From: Flectobacillus major DSM 103
Lineage (GTDB): Bacteria > Bacteroidota > Bacteroidia > Cytophagales > Spirosomataceae
Length of the DNA stretch: 64,000 bases
Direction of reading: 5' to 3'
Assembly (NCBI RefSeq): GCF_000427405.1
Contig: NZ_KE386491.1
Span: 913,001-977,000, forward strand
How positions within the stretch are numbered: the stretch's first letter is position 1; the number at the start of each line of letters is the position of its first letter. A program made the translations under genes and the position numbers. The notes under the pieces are model-generated. The model did not search any database. It had not been told where the DNA came from and worked only from the letters and a program-made list of their open reading frames with translations. Shown here in pieces: positions 25,451 through 34,920 of the stretch.

Positions 25451-26042
25451 ACTTGATTTAATTGCGATTAAAATAGCTAAAACAGTAATTTTAAAACCGT
25501 TATTGAGCCTATTTCCTCAAAGTATCGAGGAATCTATTGCCTGTTGAGTGTTGTAATTTTTGAAAAGGAATAGGCGAAGATACAATAAAACGCTCAAAAA
25601 TAGTAGAGAATATAGATTAGAAGCTCCTTAGAAAGTAAATGTATTTATTAAATGGTTATATGAAGCGGAGGAGACACTCATATACGCCTTATTATATTGT
25701 ACTTTTTTAGAAAAAATATAATATAATTAATATCTGTAATTCTTTACTAATCAAAAAATATCATCATTCAAGTATGAAAATTAGGCATTTAACAAATAAA
25801 AATACCGAATACTAAATAATTTCTTCGTCCATCGTAATAAATATTGCGAATATCAAAAACATGATAATATTCAATCATTTTTTAATATGATATTATTTAT
25901 TTTTTGTAATATTGTGTGAAAATATTGTATTTAAGGAGTTCAAGAATAAGTAAAAATAAATTACAAAATATTTTATGATATTATTCGTTGTATAAATACA
26001 ATTTAATCTTGAGTTAGTCTAAAACAAATATCACTAAATAAA

Positions 26043-26144
26043 ATGACCACTATAATTGTTGTACTGTCAGCTGTTGTTGCTTCTTCGTGCATTGAAGCAA
26101 TTATTGAGACTAGCGATTTGTTTTCAAGTCGTAGAAGCCGATAA
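26043..26144 (+). CDS. Possible small membrane or secreted peptide
   Basis: A 33-codon frame from ATG at 26043 to TAA. The product starts with a hydrophobic run (TIIVVLSAVVASSC) and ends in a basic tail (SSRRSR). The run with a cysteine at 16 looks like a membrane segment or short lipoprotein signal. No ribosome-binding or promoter evidence was found, and a frame this short can occur by chance. Confidence 0.25.
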   Translation: MTTIIVVLSAVVASSCIEAIIETSDLFSSRRSR

Positions 26145-26339
26145 GATAAAGTGGGTTTAGTAAACCAAACAGGTTTATTATATCGCTTAATCCACAGATT
26201 CAGAAAGCCAGTCGGGAGAGAATGGTGAGGTATGATATGAGATTTTGACGGTTAAAATTAAGCATAAATGTCAAATAGCTTCTTGCAGAGTAAAAATGAT
26301 TGCTATCGCTAATACTGTCTGTATTTCATTATGCACTTC

Positions 26340-26389
26340 AAAGAGCAACCAAATATCAAGAATTTTCTTCATGTTTGGTTGCTCTTTTT
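26340..26389 (+). terminator. Terminator-like hairpin in the large intergenic region
   Basis: Arms 26340-26353 and 26374-26387 are complementary over 14 bp with a 20-base loop and are followed by TT. No known gene precedes it on the plus strand. It could end a small RNA or the small reading frame at 26043. Confidence 0.45.
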
Positions 26390-27081
26390 ATTTTTGAGCG
26401 ATATTGCTAGGCTAAAATATATGACTTATTAGAGAAAATTATGTAATTTTGTACATAGTATTGTGCCTGAAAATATAAAATTTTAGGTGGTTTAAATACC
26501 CCTCTAAACGCTTCTCATAAAACTATATTATTTAAGTAAATTCTAGGGTTTGGCCGCTATATAGGCTTTTAGATTTCTCTATTTGTGTTGCTTAGATATA
26601 ACGTATGCTTGATATATTACTTTTAGAAATCCAACTATCATTGGTATAAAGTAAGCGATTACCTGATTTTTAGCAGATATTCTTGTAGGGAATAGACCAA
26701 ACAAAAGGACGTTTAATGGATTGATGTATTATAAAAATAAAGTGATTGTACAAAATAAATTTTACTTTTGAATTGAATCATTATCGGGTAATTAATTATT
26801 TAGTTTTAAAACTTAGAGTTTCTTCTTATGTGTTGATTATTAATTAATTATATTGAAGGTAGTTCGCCGTTATTTATCTCAAAATACTCAGCACGTCAAT
26901 ATTTTACCTCTCTATTTAATGTTAATTATTATGTTTCTTGTTATCACTGGATATGATAGCAAGATAATACCCTGTTGATAAAAAAACCGCTGTTGTTAAT
27001 GGCTTATCGTTGAACTTTTACTTGTAGGCGATTGGCTAACTTTATAACTTTTTGCTACCATAATAATATACCAAGCATAGA

Positions 27082-29811
27082 ATGCTAGATACTACCAAAG
27101 GCTTAAATATTCTGATTATTGAAGACCAACAAAATGAGTATAGTCTTTTGTTAGACTGTATTACAAATTCTGGAATTTATACAGCATCTATTGCACAGGC
27201 TCTGAACATGGAAGAGGCAAAGGATTATTTGTTGGGCGAAATACCATTTGACCTCATTTTTATTGATTTAATGCTAAATGCTTGTCAGGGAGCTGATTGT
27301 TTTTTGAGGGTAATCGATATGGCCGACAACAAGTTGCCTATTATTGCTCTTTGTGAAGTAGCATCGCCCGAAACAACGTTGTTGGCGCTTATCAATGGAG
27401 CTAAACATTACCTTATCAAAGGTTCTTATGATGAGCTCAGTGTCAAGAAAGTCATAGATGATTGCTTGGTGTTGATCGGGAAAAAAGCCAATTTATTTGA
27501 AAGTAAGCAGATTCAAGGTGAGGGCGACAGCTTGGGGGCTATTTGGGATATTGATTTGGTTGGGCAAAAGGTGAAGCGTTCGGGGCATAAGTTTTATCAT
27601 TTATTAGGGTACAATACTGAAGAGTATTATGAAGATTATTTTTTTTGGGATAAATCTGTACACCCCGACGATAAAGCTCATGTAAATCAGGTAATTGAAT
27701 CGTCGCTGGCCGATAATACTAGGCGGTATTGGGAGGTAGAATACCGCTTTAGAAAGAAAGACCAAACCTATATTTGGGTAAACGACCGAGGGTATATTTT
27801 GTATGATGCACAAGGTAAGGCTATCAGAGTCATTGGGGTTATTGTAGATATCGACGATAGAAAGAAAAATGAAAGCCTTATTGTTATGTCCGACCAACAA
27901 CAACGTGCATTCTTTTTCCATAGCCCTTATCCGATGTGGATTTATGACGAAGAATCTAAGCGAATTTTGGAGGTTAACTGGGCGGCTATTCGGTTATATG
28001 GGTATAGTCGTAATGAATTTTTGCAGCTTTCTATTTGGGATATTCGACCAGAAAATGAAAAAAAATATTTCTTGAATGGTAGTGGCGATAACACCGTAGA
28101 TTCGCCGATAAGGCATTGGCAGGTAAAGCATAAAAAAAAGAACGGGGAGTTACTTTTTGTAGAAGTAACAGCTTTGAGTATGTTGTTTGCTGGGAAAAAT
28201 GCCGTACAGGTGATGATGGTAGATATTACCGAAAAAGTGAATGTTCAGAATGAACGAATGTTTGTATTAGAGGTTGTCGAAAAACTTAGACGCGAAATAA
28301 GCCTTGTCGATGGCCTAAAGGCTATTCTACAGTATGTTCGAGAATATATAGGCTGGCAATTTGGTGAAATATGGCTTTCTGATTTTCACAAAGAAACCAT
28401 TAAACTGATAGCGTATGATTTTGACGAAATAGAAAACCCTAACTGTATCAAATTGGTAGAGGAGGCACGAGACAAGATTTATCCGATTGAAAAAACGGTA
28501 TTCAAACGAAAGTCTAAGCATTATAACCCTTATTGGATTGAGAATCTGCAAGACGAAGAGTTGTTTGTACGAAAAACCATAGCCCAAAATATTGGCCTAA
28601 AATCAGGGTTTTCGGTACCAATTCCCTACAAAGGAAATTATGTGGCATGGGTTATTTTTTTTAATAATAAACCTGTCAAAAAAGATGTAGCTCTGCTTAA
28701 TTTAATGGATAGTATTTGTAAGCAACTTGGCTCGGAAATAGAACGTCGTAATTCGGAAGAACACCTGAATTATATGTTTAAATTGAGTCGAGATTTGTTA
28801 GGAATGGCTAATTTTAAAGGCAAATTTACACAAGTTAACACTGCTTTTAGAAAAATTCTGGGTTATGACGAGGAGGCACTCTTGCATACATCTATCCGCA
28901 AACTTGTACATCCCGACGATTGGGGTATTTTGACTAAGGCTTTTAATGAATTAAAAATAAAACCAACAACTCCTCCGTTTGAGTTGCGTTGTATTGCCAA
29001 AGACAAAAGTATCAAATGGTTGTTGTGGACTATTACGCAGTTGCCAACAGAGGAAATTATTTTTGCCTCAGGACGAGATATTACTTCCAGAAAACAGCAT
29101 GAAGCAGAACGAGAGGTGCTTATCAATGAATTGATAGAGAGTAATAAAGACTTAAAACAGTTTTCTTATATTACATCGCACAACCTCCGAGCTCCCTTGT
29201 CTAATTTATTGGGTATCTTGGACTTAATCAATCCTGCCAATATCAAAGATGAAATGACACTTTTTCTGTTTGAAAAATTCAAAGAATCATCTTTAGCCTT
29301 GAACCAGACCATCAATGACTTGCTGGATATCCTTGTCATTAAAAATAATGTCAATATAGAGCAACAATTAATTGATGTTGAATATGAGGTAACGAAGGGG
29401 ATTAATGCGTTGGCCTATTTACAACAGGATGTCGATATGACCATTGAAACGGATTTTTCTGCAGCCCCGCAACTTAGGTTTAATATTACCTATTTTGAGA
29501 GTATCTTGCAGAACTTATTGACCAATGCTTTCAAATACCGTTCGCCCAATCGAGCGTTGCATCTGAAAATATACACAAAAGATACCAAAGATTATGTTCA
29601 GTTGTTTTTTTGCGACAATGGTTTGGGGATTAATTTAGAACGACATAAAGATAAAGTATTTGGCCTATATCAACGATTTCATCATTTGCCCGATAGCAAA
29701 GGATTGGGACTATATATCATTAATTCGCAAGTAAGAGCACTCGGAGGTACAATCGAGGTACAAAGCAAAGTAGAAGTAGGAACGACCTTTATCGTTTCTT
29801 TTAAAAAATAG
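27082..29811 (+). CDS. Soluble hybrid histidine kinase (REC-PAS-PAS-GAF-PAS-HisKA-HATPase)
   Basis: 909 residues without clear membrane helices, so probably cytosolic. Domains seen: receiver at about 8-130 with phospho-acceptor D62 (IFIDLML); PAS near 150-258 with the VHPDD and W..DRG features of PAS_3; PAS near 270-390; GAF near 400-550; PAS near 568-678; HisKA with H700 in TSHNLRAPL; HATPase near 800-909 with LLTNAFKY (N box), DNGLGI (G1) and GLGLYI (G2). The receiver at the N-terminus rather than the C-terminus is less usual and may take phosphate from another kinase. It precedes a single-domain response regulator by 199 bases. Confidence 0.92.
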   Translation: MLDTTKGLNILIIEDQQNEYSLLLDCITNSGIYTASIAQALNMEEAKDYLLGEIPFDLIFIDLMLNACQGADCFLRVIDMADNKLPIIALCEVASPETTLLALINGAKHYLIKGSYDELSVKKVIDDCLVLIGKKANLFESKQIQGEGDSLGAIWDIDLVGQKVKRSGHKFYHLLGYNTEEYYEDYFFWDKSVHPDDKAHVNQVIESSLADNTRRYWEVEYRFRKKDQTYIWVNDRGYILYDAQGKAIRVIGVIVDIDDRKKNESLIVMSDQQQRAFFFHSPYPMWIYDEESKRILEVNWAAIRLYGYSRNEFLQLSIWDIRPENEKKYFLNGSGDNTVDSPIRHWQVKHKKKNGELLFVEVTALSMLFAGKNAVQVMMVDITEKVNVQNERMFVLEVVEKLRREISLVDGLKAILQYVREYIGWQFGEIWLSDFHKETIKLIAYDFDEIENPNCIKLVEEARDKIYPIEKTVFKRKSKHYNPYWIENLQDEELFVRKTIAQNIGLKSGFSVPIPYKGNYVAWVIFFNNKPVKKDVALLNLMDSICKQLGSEIERRNSEEHLNYMFKLSRDLLGMANFKGKFTQVNTAFRKILGYDEEALLHTSIRKLVHPDDWGILTKAFNELKIKPTTPPFELRCIAKDKSIKWLLWTITQLPTEEIIFASGRDITSRKQHEAEREVLINELIESNKDLKQFSYITSHNLRAPLSNLLGILDLINPANIKDEMTLFLFEKFKESSLALNQTINDLLDILVIKNNVNIEQQLIDVEYEVTKGINALAYLQQDVDMTIETDFSAAPQLRFNITYFESILQNLLTNAFKYRSPNRALHLKIYTKDTKDYVQLFFCDNGLGINLERHKDKVFGLYQRFHHLPDSKGLGLYIINSQVRALGGTIEVQSKVEVGTTFIVSFKK

Positions 29812-29828
29812 CTTTATTGTGCAGGCAA

Positions 29829-29855
29829 ACAGGTATTATTTATTGCAATACCTGT
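29829..29855 (+). terminator. Hairpin after the hybrid kinase gene
   Basis: Arms 29829-29837 (ACAGGTATT) and 29847-29855 form a 9-bp perfect stem with a 9-base loop, 18 bases after the stop. No U-tract follows, so it may be a weak terminator or a stabilising element. Confidence 0.4.
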
Positions 29856-29973
29856 ATGTGGTTATACGTTGATATACAGTTGGTTATAGATTATTGCCTT
29901 ACTTTCATTATATCATATTACTTATTAAAATAAAATTATAGTTATATTAGCAAAATAGGAATGTTTAGAATAA

Positions 29974-29993
29974 AAAATAGATGAGTCTATTTT
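29974..29993 (+). promoter_or_regulatory. Start-proximal hairpin before the response regulator
   Basis: Arms 29974-29981 and 29986-29993 form an 8-bp perfect stem (AAAATAGA) with a TGAG loop, 17 bases before the ATG at 30011. It could influence translation initiation. Confidence 0.3.
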
Positions 29994-30010
29994 AGTTGAA
30001 CGAAAAAGCG

Positions 30011-30436
30011 ATGATAGAAAGCGTATTAGTTGTAGATGATGATTTAATAGCGCTCTCACTTTGTGAGTTTGCTATCAAAAACAGTAATTTTTCTAAGCAA
30101 GTGCAAACTGCAAAGAATGGGAGGGAAGCCTTAGAGATTTTTTTTAATTTAGAAGAATCGAAAGATGAAAATTTAGTAATTCCAACTTTGATATTTTTAG
30201 ATTTGAACATGCCAATCATGGATGGCTGGGATTTCTTAAAAGCATATTTACAAAAGTTTGCAACCAAATATCCCGAAACAAAGGTCTGTATTTTGTCGTC
30301 GACCATAGACCCCGAGGATTTTGTTAAAGCTGGAAAATACAAAATTGTTTTGGAGTTTATCAGTAAACCTCTCACCATGGAGATTCTGCATGAACTTAAG
30401 AAAAGTAGTCAGTTGAAGAAATATTTTGAAAACTGA
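30011..30436 (+). CDS. Single-domain response regulator
   Basis: The ATG at 30011 gives 141 residues; an in-frame TTG 15 bases earlier is less likely. The protein is a receiver domain only: acidic VVDDD at 7-11, phospho-acceptor D64 in IFLDLNMP, the LSSTIDPED loop near 97 and the conserved lysine in ISKPLT near 118. There is no DNA-binding output domain, so it probably relays phosphate or binds a protein partner. It is similar along its length to the receiver at 31970-32419. It follows the hybrid kinase and ends at a strong terminator. Confidence 0.92.
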   Translation: MIESVLVVDDDLIALSLCEFAIKNSNFSKQVQTAKNGREALEIFFNLEESKDENLVIPTLIFLDLNMPIMDGWDFLKAYLQKFATKYPETKVCILSSTIDPEDFVKAGKYKIVLEFISKPLTMEILHELKKSSQLKKYFEN

Positions 30437-30484
30437 CAGATGAGTTATCCTGAATTTTGAAACGAGGATTATCCTCCAACTGTT

Positions 30485-30530
30485 TATCAAAAAAGCGGTC
30501 GAAAAACAATTTTCGACCGCTTTTTTGATA
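30485..30530 (+). terminator. Strong terminator with a 21-bp stem (copy 1 of a repeated palindrome)
   Basis: Arms 30485-30505 and 30510-30530 are perfectly complementary over 21 bp with an ACAA loop; the right arm holds a run of T. The central 26 bases (30495-30520, starting GCGGTCGAAAA) recur exactly at 56214-56239 after hslU. It ends the response-regulator transcript. Confidence 0.85.
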
Positions 30531-30626
30531 TTAATCTACTCGATGACTCATTTTTGGTACATCATATTACGTCTCTATTGCAATAAGCTAGACATAAAGA
30601 ATAATCACTTATTCACACAATGTTTG

Positions 30627-31658
30627 TTAGGAAATAATTCCATTGAAGTCTAAAGGAATAGCCAGTATAGCAATTACCATATTCTCTTCTTCGGTAACAC
30701 GAAGGCTTGCTTTGCCTGCGTACATTACCTGAAGCCTTTTGGCAAGATTGTTGAGACTTGTACCGAAAAAGTGTTCTTTCTTTTCTAATCCTCCTGTATT
30801 TCTTACAATAATAAACAAGCTATTGCCATCGATTCGTGTATGGATAAATAGCTCGCCTCCTTTGCGTAACTTGCTGATACCGTGTTTGATAGCGTTTTCT
30901 ACCAATAGATAGAGCGACATCGAAGGAATTCTACAGTTTAAGGATTGGTTTTCTATCTTGAAATGATATGTAAGTCTTTTATCAAACCTGATTTTCTCTA
31001 AATCTAAGTATTGTTGCATCATCGACAACTCTTCTATTAAATTGACCATAGGTATTTCGCTGATTGTCAATGACTTGCGAAGTATGTCGGAGAGTTGGAT
31101 AATTGACTTTTGTGCCAGCGGTGGGTCTATTCTTACTAAAGCCTTGATAGAATTGAGCGAATTAAAGAGAAAATGTGGGTTGAGCTGGCTTTTTAGGTTA
31201 TCTAGTTCGGTGGTTCTGATAAGGTTCTGAACGGTAGCTTCAGTTCTGAGGTCTCGATAAAATTGTTTGATACTACGAATAGTAATATATAGCGATAACC
31301 AGATACCTATTCCCAAAAAGCTAATCAAAAAGGCATTGAGCCAAGTGATTTGAGTATTGGAAGGAAATAGTATGGTGGTAAAGCCTTTTAAACAAAAAGC
31401 CAATACAAGGACACAGCAAAACGACGCTCCAATACATTCTTGTAAGTTGGATTTAAGATATGGTAAACTAAAGTTATTTTTTGAAAAATAAACAAAGAGC
31501 CCCTGAGATATAAGTACTCCTAAGCTCGTGTTGGCTAGAATTAGAAGGAGAAGCTCAACAAAAGATGCAGTAGGACCAATCGTAATTAGTATTATACAAA
31601 TACTAAAGCACAACCAACCCAACAATTGAGCACTCCAGTAAAGGCGGTTTTTATTCAT
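30627..31658 (-). CDS. LytS-type sensor histidine kinase
   Basis: 343 residues. Four membrane helices (about 12-30, 34-57, 77-97 and 107-127) are followed by a coiled linker and a His_kinase (PF06580) domain with phospho-acceptor H162 in QLNPHFLFNSLNS. The ATPase part shows LLVENAIKHGISKL near 253 and a short G box FGTSLNN near 303. Such kinases usually pair with LytTR response regulators; here the genes on either side are receiver-only proteins and the nearest LytTR protein (24071-24478) has no receiver. It lies 311 bases downstream of the second receiver gene on the same strand. Confidence 0.92.
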   Translation of the reverse strand: MNKNRLYWSAQLLGWLCFSICIILITIGPTASFVELLLLILANTSLGVLISQGLFVYFSKNNFSLPYLKSNLQECIGASFCCVLVLAFCLKGFTTILFPSNTQITWLNAFLISFLGIGIWLSLYITIRSIKQFYRDLRTEATVQNLIRTTELDNLKSQLNPHFLFNSLNSIKALVRIDPPLAQKSIIQLSDILRKSLTISEIPMVNLIEELSMMQQYLDLEKIRFDKRLTYHFKIENQSLNCRIPSMSLYLLVENAIKHGISKLRKGGELFIHTRIDGNSLFIIVRNTGGLEKKEHFFGTSLNNLAKRLQVMYAGKASLRVTEEENMVIAILAIPLDFNGIIS

Positions 31659-31969
31659 TTATTCAAAAATTATATGCACTCATATTGGCCTTGAAGTATT
31701 TGCAGCGATTAGGCTGGGTATTCTTCAAAATACCTCGAATGAGTATGTGTGTTAGGGAAACATCACGCTTATACAAACGTGAATCATCCTATTGATTTTT
31801 GTTTAATTGTTGTTGATAGGTTTGTATAAGGCCACGAGGTAAGTGGAAAAAATAAAATAGCTTTTCGTTAGTGGCGTGCTAAGGGAAAGACAATTTTGCA
31901 ACAATTATACTCATATAATCAATAGTAGTGCAAAAATAGGAGAACTAAGGAGATTAAAATAGATAAATA
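31659..31969 (-). promoter_or_regulatory. Gap before the LytS-type kinase, with an 11-bp inverted repeat
   Basis: No gene is seen in these 311 bases. Arms 31768-31778 (CTTATACAAAC) and 31820-31830 are perfect inverted repeats 41 bases apart, 110-172 bases upstream of the kinase start. They could form a stem in the leader or a pair of operator half-sites. A minus-strand TATTTTTG (31931-31938) matches the -7 box but lacks a clear -33 partner. Confidence 0.3.
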
Positions 31970-32419
31970 TCAGTTTTCTATGAAATGAGACAACAAATAC
32001 TGGTGTTGTTTGATTTCCTTGATAACCTTTACGGTAAGGGGTTTGCTAATAAACTGGATGATGATGTCGTAATTATTGGCTTTTTGTATATCATTTGGAT
32101 CAATACTCGACGAAAGAATGATGATGCGAGTATCAGGAAAGGTTTTATGGAAGTCATTTTGAACAAACTCATCTAAAAAGTCCCAACCATTCATCACTGG
32201 CATATTTAGGTCGAGAAAGATAATAGAGGGGGCTACTGATTTTATTGCGTCGGTGGTACGGTTGAGCAGGTTGGAAAAATAATCCATTGCTTCTTTTCCA
32301 TTTTGAGCCATGTCTACCTGTTCGGCAAAGGTAAAACGTTTGATAACCATATCGCAAAGCGATAGGGTGACAGTATCATCATCAACGAGTAAGACTTTTT
32401 TTAACATATTCATCATCAT
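31970..32419 (-). CDS. Single-domain response regulator, paralogue
   Basis: 149 residues, receiver only: LVDDD at 11-15, phospho-acceptor D70 in IFLDLNMP, ILSSSIDPND near 104 and the lysine in ISKPLT near 127. It matches the receiver at 30011-30436 through most of its length (shared NGKEA/NGREA, DLNMP.M.GWDFL, LSS.IDP, FISKPLT), so the two are paralogues. The start is one of three consecutive ATG codons at 32411-32419. It probably shares signals with the LytS-type kinase downstream or the hybrid kinase. Confidence 0.92.
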   Translation of the reverse strand: MMMNMLKKVLLVDDDTVTLSLCDMVIKRFTFAEQVDMAQNGKEAMDYFSNLLNRTTDAIKSVAPSIIFLDLNMPVMNGWDFLDEFVQNDFHKTFPDTRIIILSSSIDPNDIQKANNYDIIIQFISKPLTVKVIKEIKQHQYLLSHFIEN

Positions 32420-32820
32420 ACAAATTGAAATGCTCGGGAGAAGCAGTATTAAGTTAGCGGGTTGGGTTCAAATAATATTAGCAGTACTGTACTTTAAGCC
32501 TTCCTAATGAATTGATGATATCTAGAATATGTATGTTCATGCTTTCAAGAACGTTTTCATAGTGAGATACAACAGCTCGCCAAGTTATAAAGTATTTTAC
32601 AAGTTAACGGTAAAATCGACAATCTTGTTTTGTTTAGTGTGCTAATTGAGTAAACGGTACTGCTAAAATCGAGCCGAAATATGCTATTTTGGCTTTTTCT
32701 TTACCAAAAATATTTTTTTTTATTGAATATATATCCTTTTCGCTAATAAAATAGGGCTTTTAATCAATAGGTTATCAAAAATGAAGCCATTAATTGGTAT
32801 TTTATAAAAACTGATATTTA
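32420..32820. other. Intergenic region between the receiver gene and the MBL gene
   Basis: 401 bases with no supported gene. A 10-bp stem with one G-U pair and a 3-base loop (32672-32681/32685-32694) followed by TTTT is visible and could act as a terminator. Low-complexity A/T runs (T9 near 32711) occupy much of the remainder. Confidence 0.4.
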
Positions 32821-33660
32821 TCATATTTCATAAAGCTGATGTAGATTTTGGACTTTAAAGCCCTTTTCAGTTTCAATAACGGTTGCACAATCATACAGTG
32901 GGTCGTGGTCAAAGAACAACGACCACTCTTGGGCAGCAGCTTTTTGGAGAATACTTTGTTTTTCTTCCATTGTTTGCAAAGGACGAATATCATAGCCCAT
33001 TACATAAGGTACAGGTATGTGTGCGTGTGAAGGAATAGTATCGGCTACAAAAAGCAGTGTTTTTTCTTGATAGGTAATTTTGGGCATTATCATTTTTTCG
33101 GTGTGGCCATCGGCAAGTAAAAAATCGATGTCTTCAAATTGATGAGCATCTTTATCAATAAAATAAAGCTGGCCAGCTTCTTGAATAGGCAATATATTTT
33201 CTTTGAAAAAAGTAGCTTTTTCTCGCAAATTTGGCTGAATTGCCCAGTCAAAATGAGTAGAGTGAGTCCAATAACGGGCGTTTTTGAACGTAGTTTTATA
33301 ATATGTTTTGGTATTGTTCCACTCAACAGCCCCGCCACAATGGTCAAAGTGCAGGTGGCTCAAAATAACATCCGTAATATCGTCTTCAGAAAACCCTACA
33401 TTCCTGATGCCCTGAATCAAGTCGCCTGAGCCATGGCGATAATAGTACGACTGCCATTTGGGGTCTTGTTTATTGCCCATACCCGTATCTACTAAGGTAA
33501 GGCGTTTGCCTTGTTCAATTAGCAAACAACGCATTTTCCAAGAGCAGAGGTTGTTTTCGTCTGCGGGCATCCATTTTTGCCAAAAAGATTTTGGAACAAC
33601 CCCAAACATAGCCCCACCGTCGAGTTTGAAATTTCCTGTGTCAATACTGTAAAGTTTCAT
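32821..33660 (-). CDS. Metallo-beta-lactamase-fold hydrolase
   Basis: 279 residues. The metal-binding motif SHLHFDHCGG (H102, H104, D106, H107) is followed by a later HSTHFDWA stretch, DGHTEKMI (fourth His) and ADTIPSHAHI, the arrangement of MBL-fold hydrolases such as lactonase-like or quorum-quenching-like enzymes. No signal peptide. The substrate cannot be named. The gene is divergent from the patatin gene with 156 bases between. Confidence 0.88.
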   Translation of the reverse strand: MKLYSIDTGNFKLDGGAMFGVVPKSFWQKWMPADENNLCSWKMRCLLIEQGKRLTLVDTGMGNKQDPKWQSYYYRHGSGDLIQGIRNVGFSEDDITDVILSHLHFDHCGGAVEWNNTKTYYKTTFKNARYWTHSTHFDWAIQPNLREKATFFKENILPIQEAGQLYFIDKDAHQFEDIDFLLADGHTEKMIMPKITYQEKTLLFVADTIPSHAHIPVPYVMGYDIRPLQTMEEKQSILQKAAAQEWSLFFDHDPLYDCATVIETEKGFKVQNLHQLYEI

Positions 33661-33816
33661 GTGTTCTTGTGTTTTGTTCTGTTTAATTTTTGCAAGATAG
33701 GAGAAGTTAAGTAAATTAGAAAATACATACTATAGCAGGCCCTAAGCAAAGGGTTGGATTACAGATGGAATACAGAGTTTCATACAAAGCTAAAAACTCA
33801 ATAAAGAAGAACAATT

Positions 33817-34572
33817 ATGAAAATAGGCCTAGTGTTATCAGGAGGAGGTGCTCGTGGAATTGCTCATTTGGGAGTTTTGAAGGCATTACAAGAACAGCAA
33901 GTACCAATACACCAAATTTCGGGATGTAGTGCTGGTTCTATTGCTGGTACAATGTTTTCGGCTGGGTATTCGCCCGAGCATATCTTTGAAATTGTGGTAT
34001 CGACCAATACCCTAAAGGCATTCAGGCCTGCTTTTAGTAGGCTAGGTTTGCTAAAAATGCAAAAAGCCGAAGATATATATATGAAATATTTGCCCCACAA
34101 TTCTTTTGAAAACCTAAAAATTCCGATGGTGGTGAATGCCACCGATATTCAGCTTGGCGAAAGTGTCTTTTTTTCAACAGGCGAACTCATCAAACCTGTA
34201 TTGGCATCGTGTTGTATTCCAGGCTTGTTTGAACCCGTCAATTTTGCCAATAAAGTACTGGTAGATGGCGGTGTGCTGAATAATATGCCTATCGAGCCAC
34301 TCGAATCTTCATGTGATTTTATTATAGGAAGTCATTGTAACCCTTTTGGACGTAACCCCAACCTTCGATCGATGCAGACGATTTTGCAGAAAAGCTTGTA
34401 TTTGGCAATCAATAATAACTCAAAGCCCCGAATAGCTCGATGCAATTTTTTAATAGAACCACCAGCCCTCAAAGAATATGACCCCCAAGATGTGCGAAAA
34501 GCCAAAGAAATATTCAAGATTGGATATGATTATGCTATGTCGTTAGATATAAAAGGAAGCCTCGATACATAA
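33817..34572 (+). CDS. Patatin-like phospholipase
   Basis: 251 residues of the bacterial patatin (RssA/NTE-like) family, serine lipid acyl hydrolases. Seen: the oxyanion GGGARG (residues 9-14), the nucleophile S38 in GCSAGS, and the catalytic aspartate D150 in LVDGGVLNN. Short length with no signal peptide suggests a cytosolic or membrane-associated enzyme. It ends at a strong U-tailed terminator and appears monocistronic. Confidence 0.92.
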   Translation: MKIGLVLSGGGARGIAHLGVLKALQEQQVPIHQISGCSAGSIAGTMFSAGYSPEHIFEIVVSTNTLKAFRPAFSRLGLLKMQKAEDIYMKYLPHNSFENLKIPMVVNATDIQLGESVFFSTGELIKPVLASCCIPGLFEPVNFANKVLVDGGVLNNMPIEPLESSCDFIIGSHCNPFGRNPNLRSMQTILQKSLYLAINNNSKPRIARCNFLIEPPALKEYDPQDVRKAKEIFKIGYDYAMSLDIKGSLDT

Positions 34573-34630
34573 TAATATGAATGCAGAGTATTGAGTAAAA
34601 CGTTTCTATGAAAAGTTCAATTTATTACGT

Positions 34631-34669
34631 AAATATCAGGAGAATGTATCTTCCTGATATTTTTTTTTA
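34631..34669 (+). terminator. Intrinsic terminator after the patatin gene
   Basis: Arms 34631-34641 (AAATATCAGGA) and 34652-34662 form an 11-bp perfect stem with a 10-base loop, followed by a continuous T run to 34669. It starts 58 bases after the stop. Confidence 0.85.
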
Positions 34670-34746
34670 TATAGCTGCTCATCACTAAATAAGATTATTT
34701 AATATAAAAATAAAATTTTACTATTGAGCCTAAAAGCCTAGTGTTT

Positions 34747-34881
34747 TAGTATATTATTTGGGGGTTAATACTTATAATAGAATTAAATGGAGGTATATAA
34801 GGTAAAAAATATAAGTAGTTATTACAGGATATTTTTTATATAAAAAATGGTCAAATCTCGTATTGGAAGAATATTTTACCA
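34747..34881 (+). promoter_or_regulatory. Conserved element upstream of the first susC gene (copy 1)
   Basis: This roughly 135-base stretch is repeated upstream of the second susC gene at 40303-40436. The first 42 bases agree at 40 positions (core TATTATTTGGG and TTAATACTTA), and further shared blocks are ATAAGTAGTTAT, ATATAAAAAATGG and TTTACCA. It ends about 115 bases before the ATG. It may hold a shared operator, a promoter or a leader structure. Confidence 0.6.
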
Positions 34882-34920
34882 TTTGTAAAGTCAATTTGCC
34901 AAATATCATTTTTAATTTGA

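Larger units (their letters stand above)
25451..27081. other. 1.6-kb AT-rich intergenic region
   Basis: No long open frame is convincing in either strand. I see a possible 33-codon frame at 26043-26144, a 14-bp stem-loop at 26340-26387, a good -7 box (TACTTTTG at 26763-26770) without a matching -33 box, and a 9-bp dyad with one mismatch at 26937-26945/26955-26963 about 120 bases before the kinase gene. The stretch separates the capsule locus from the signalling genes and could hold a small RNA. Confidence 0.5.

Noticed and set aside
26146-26345. Possible tRNA or known structured RNA in the large intergenic region
   Set aside because: No cloverleaf or T-loop pattern is seen by eye; only a terminator-like stem is supported.
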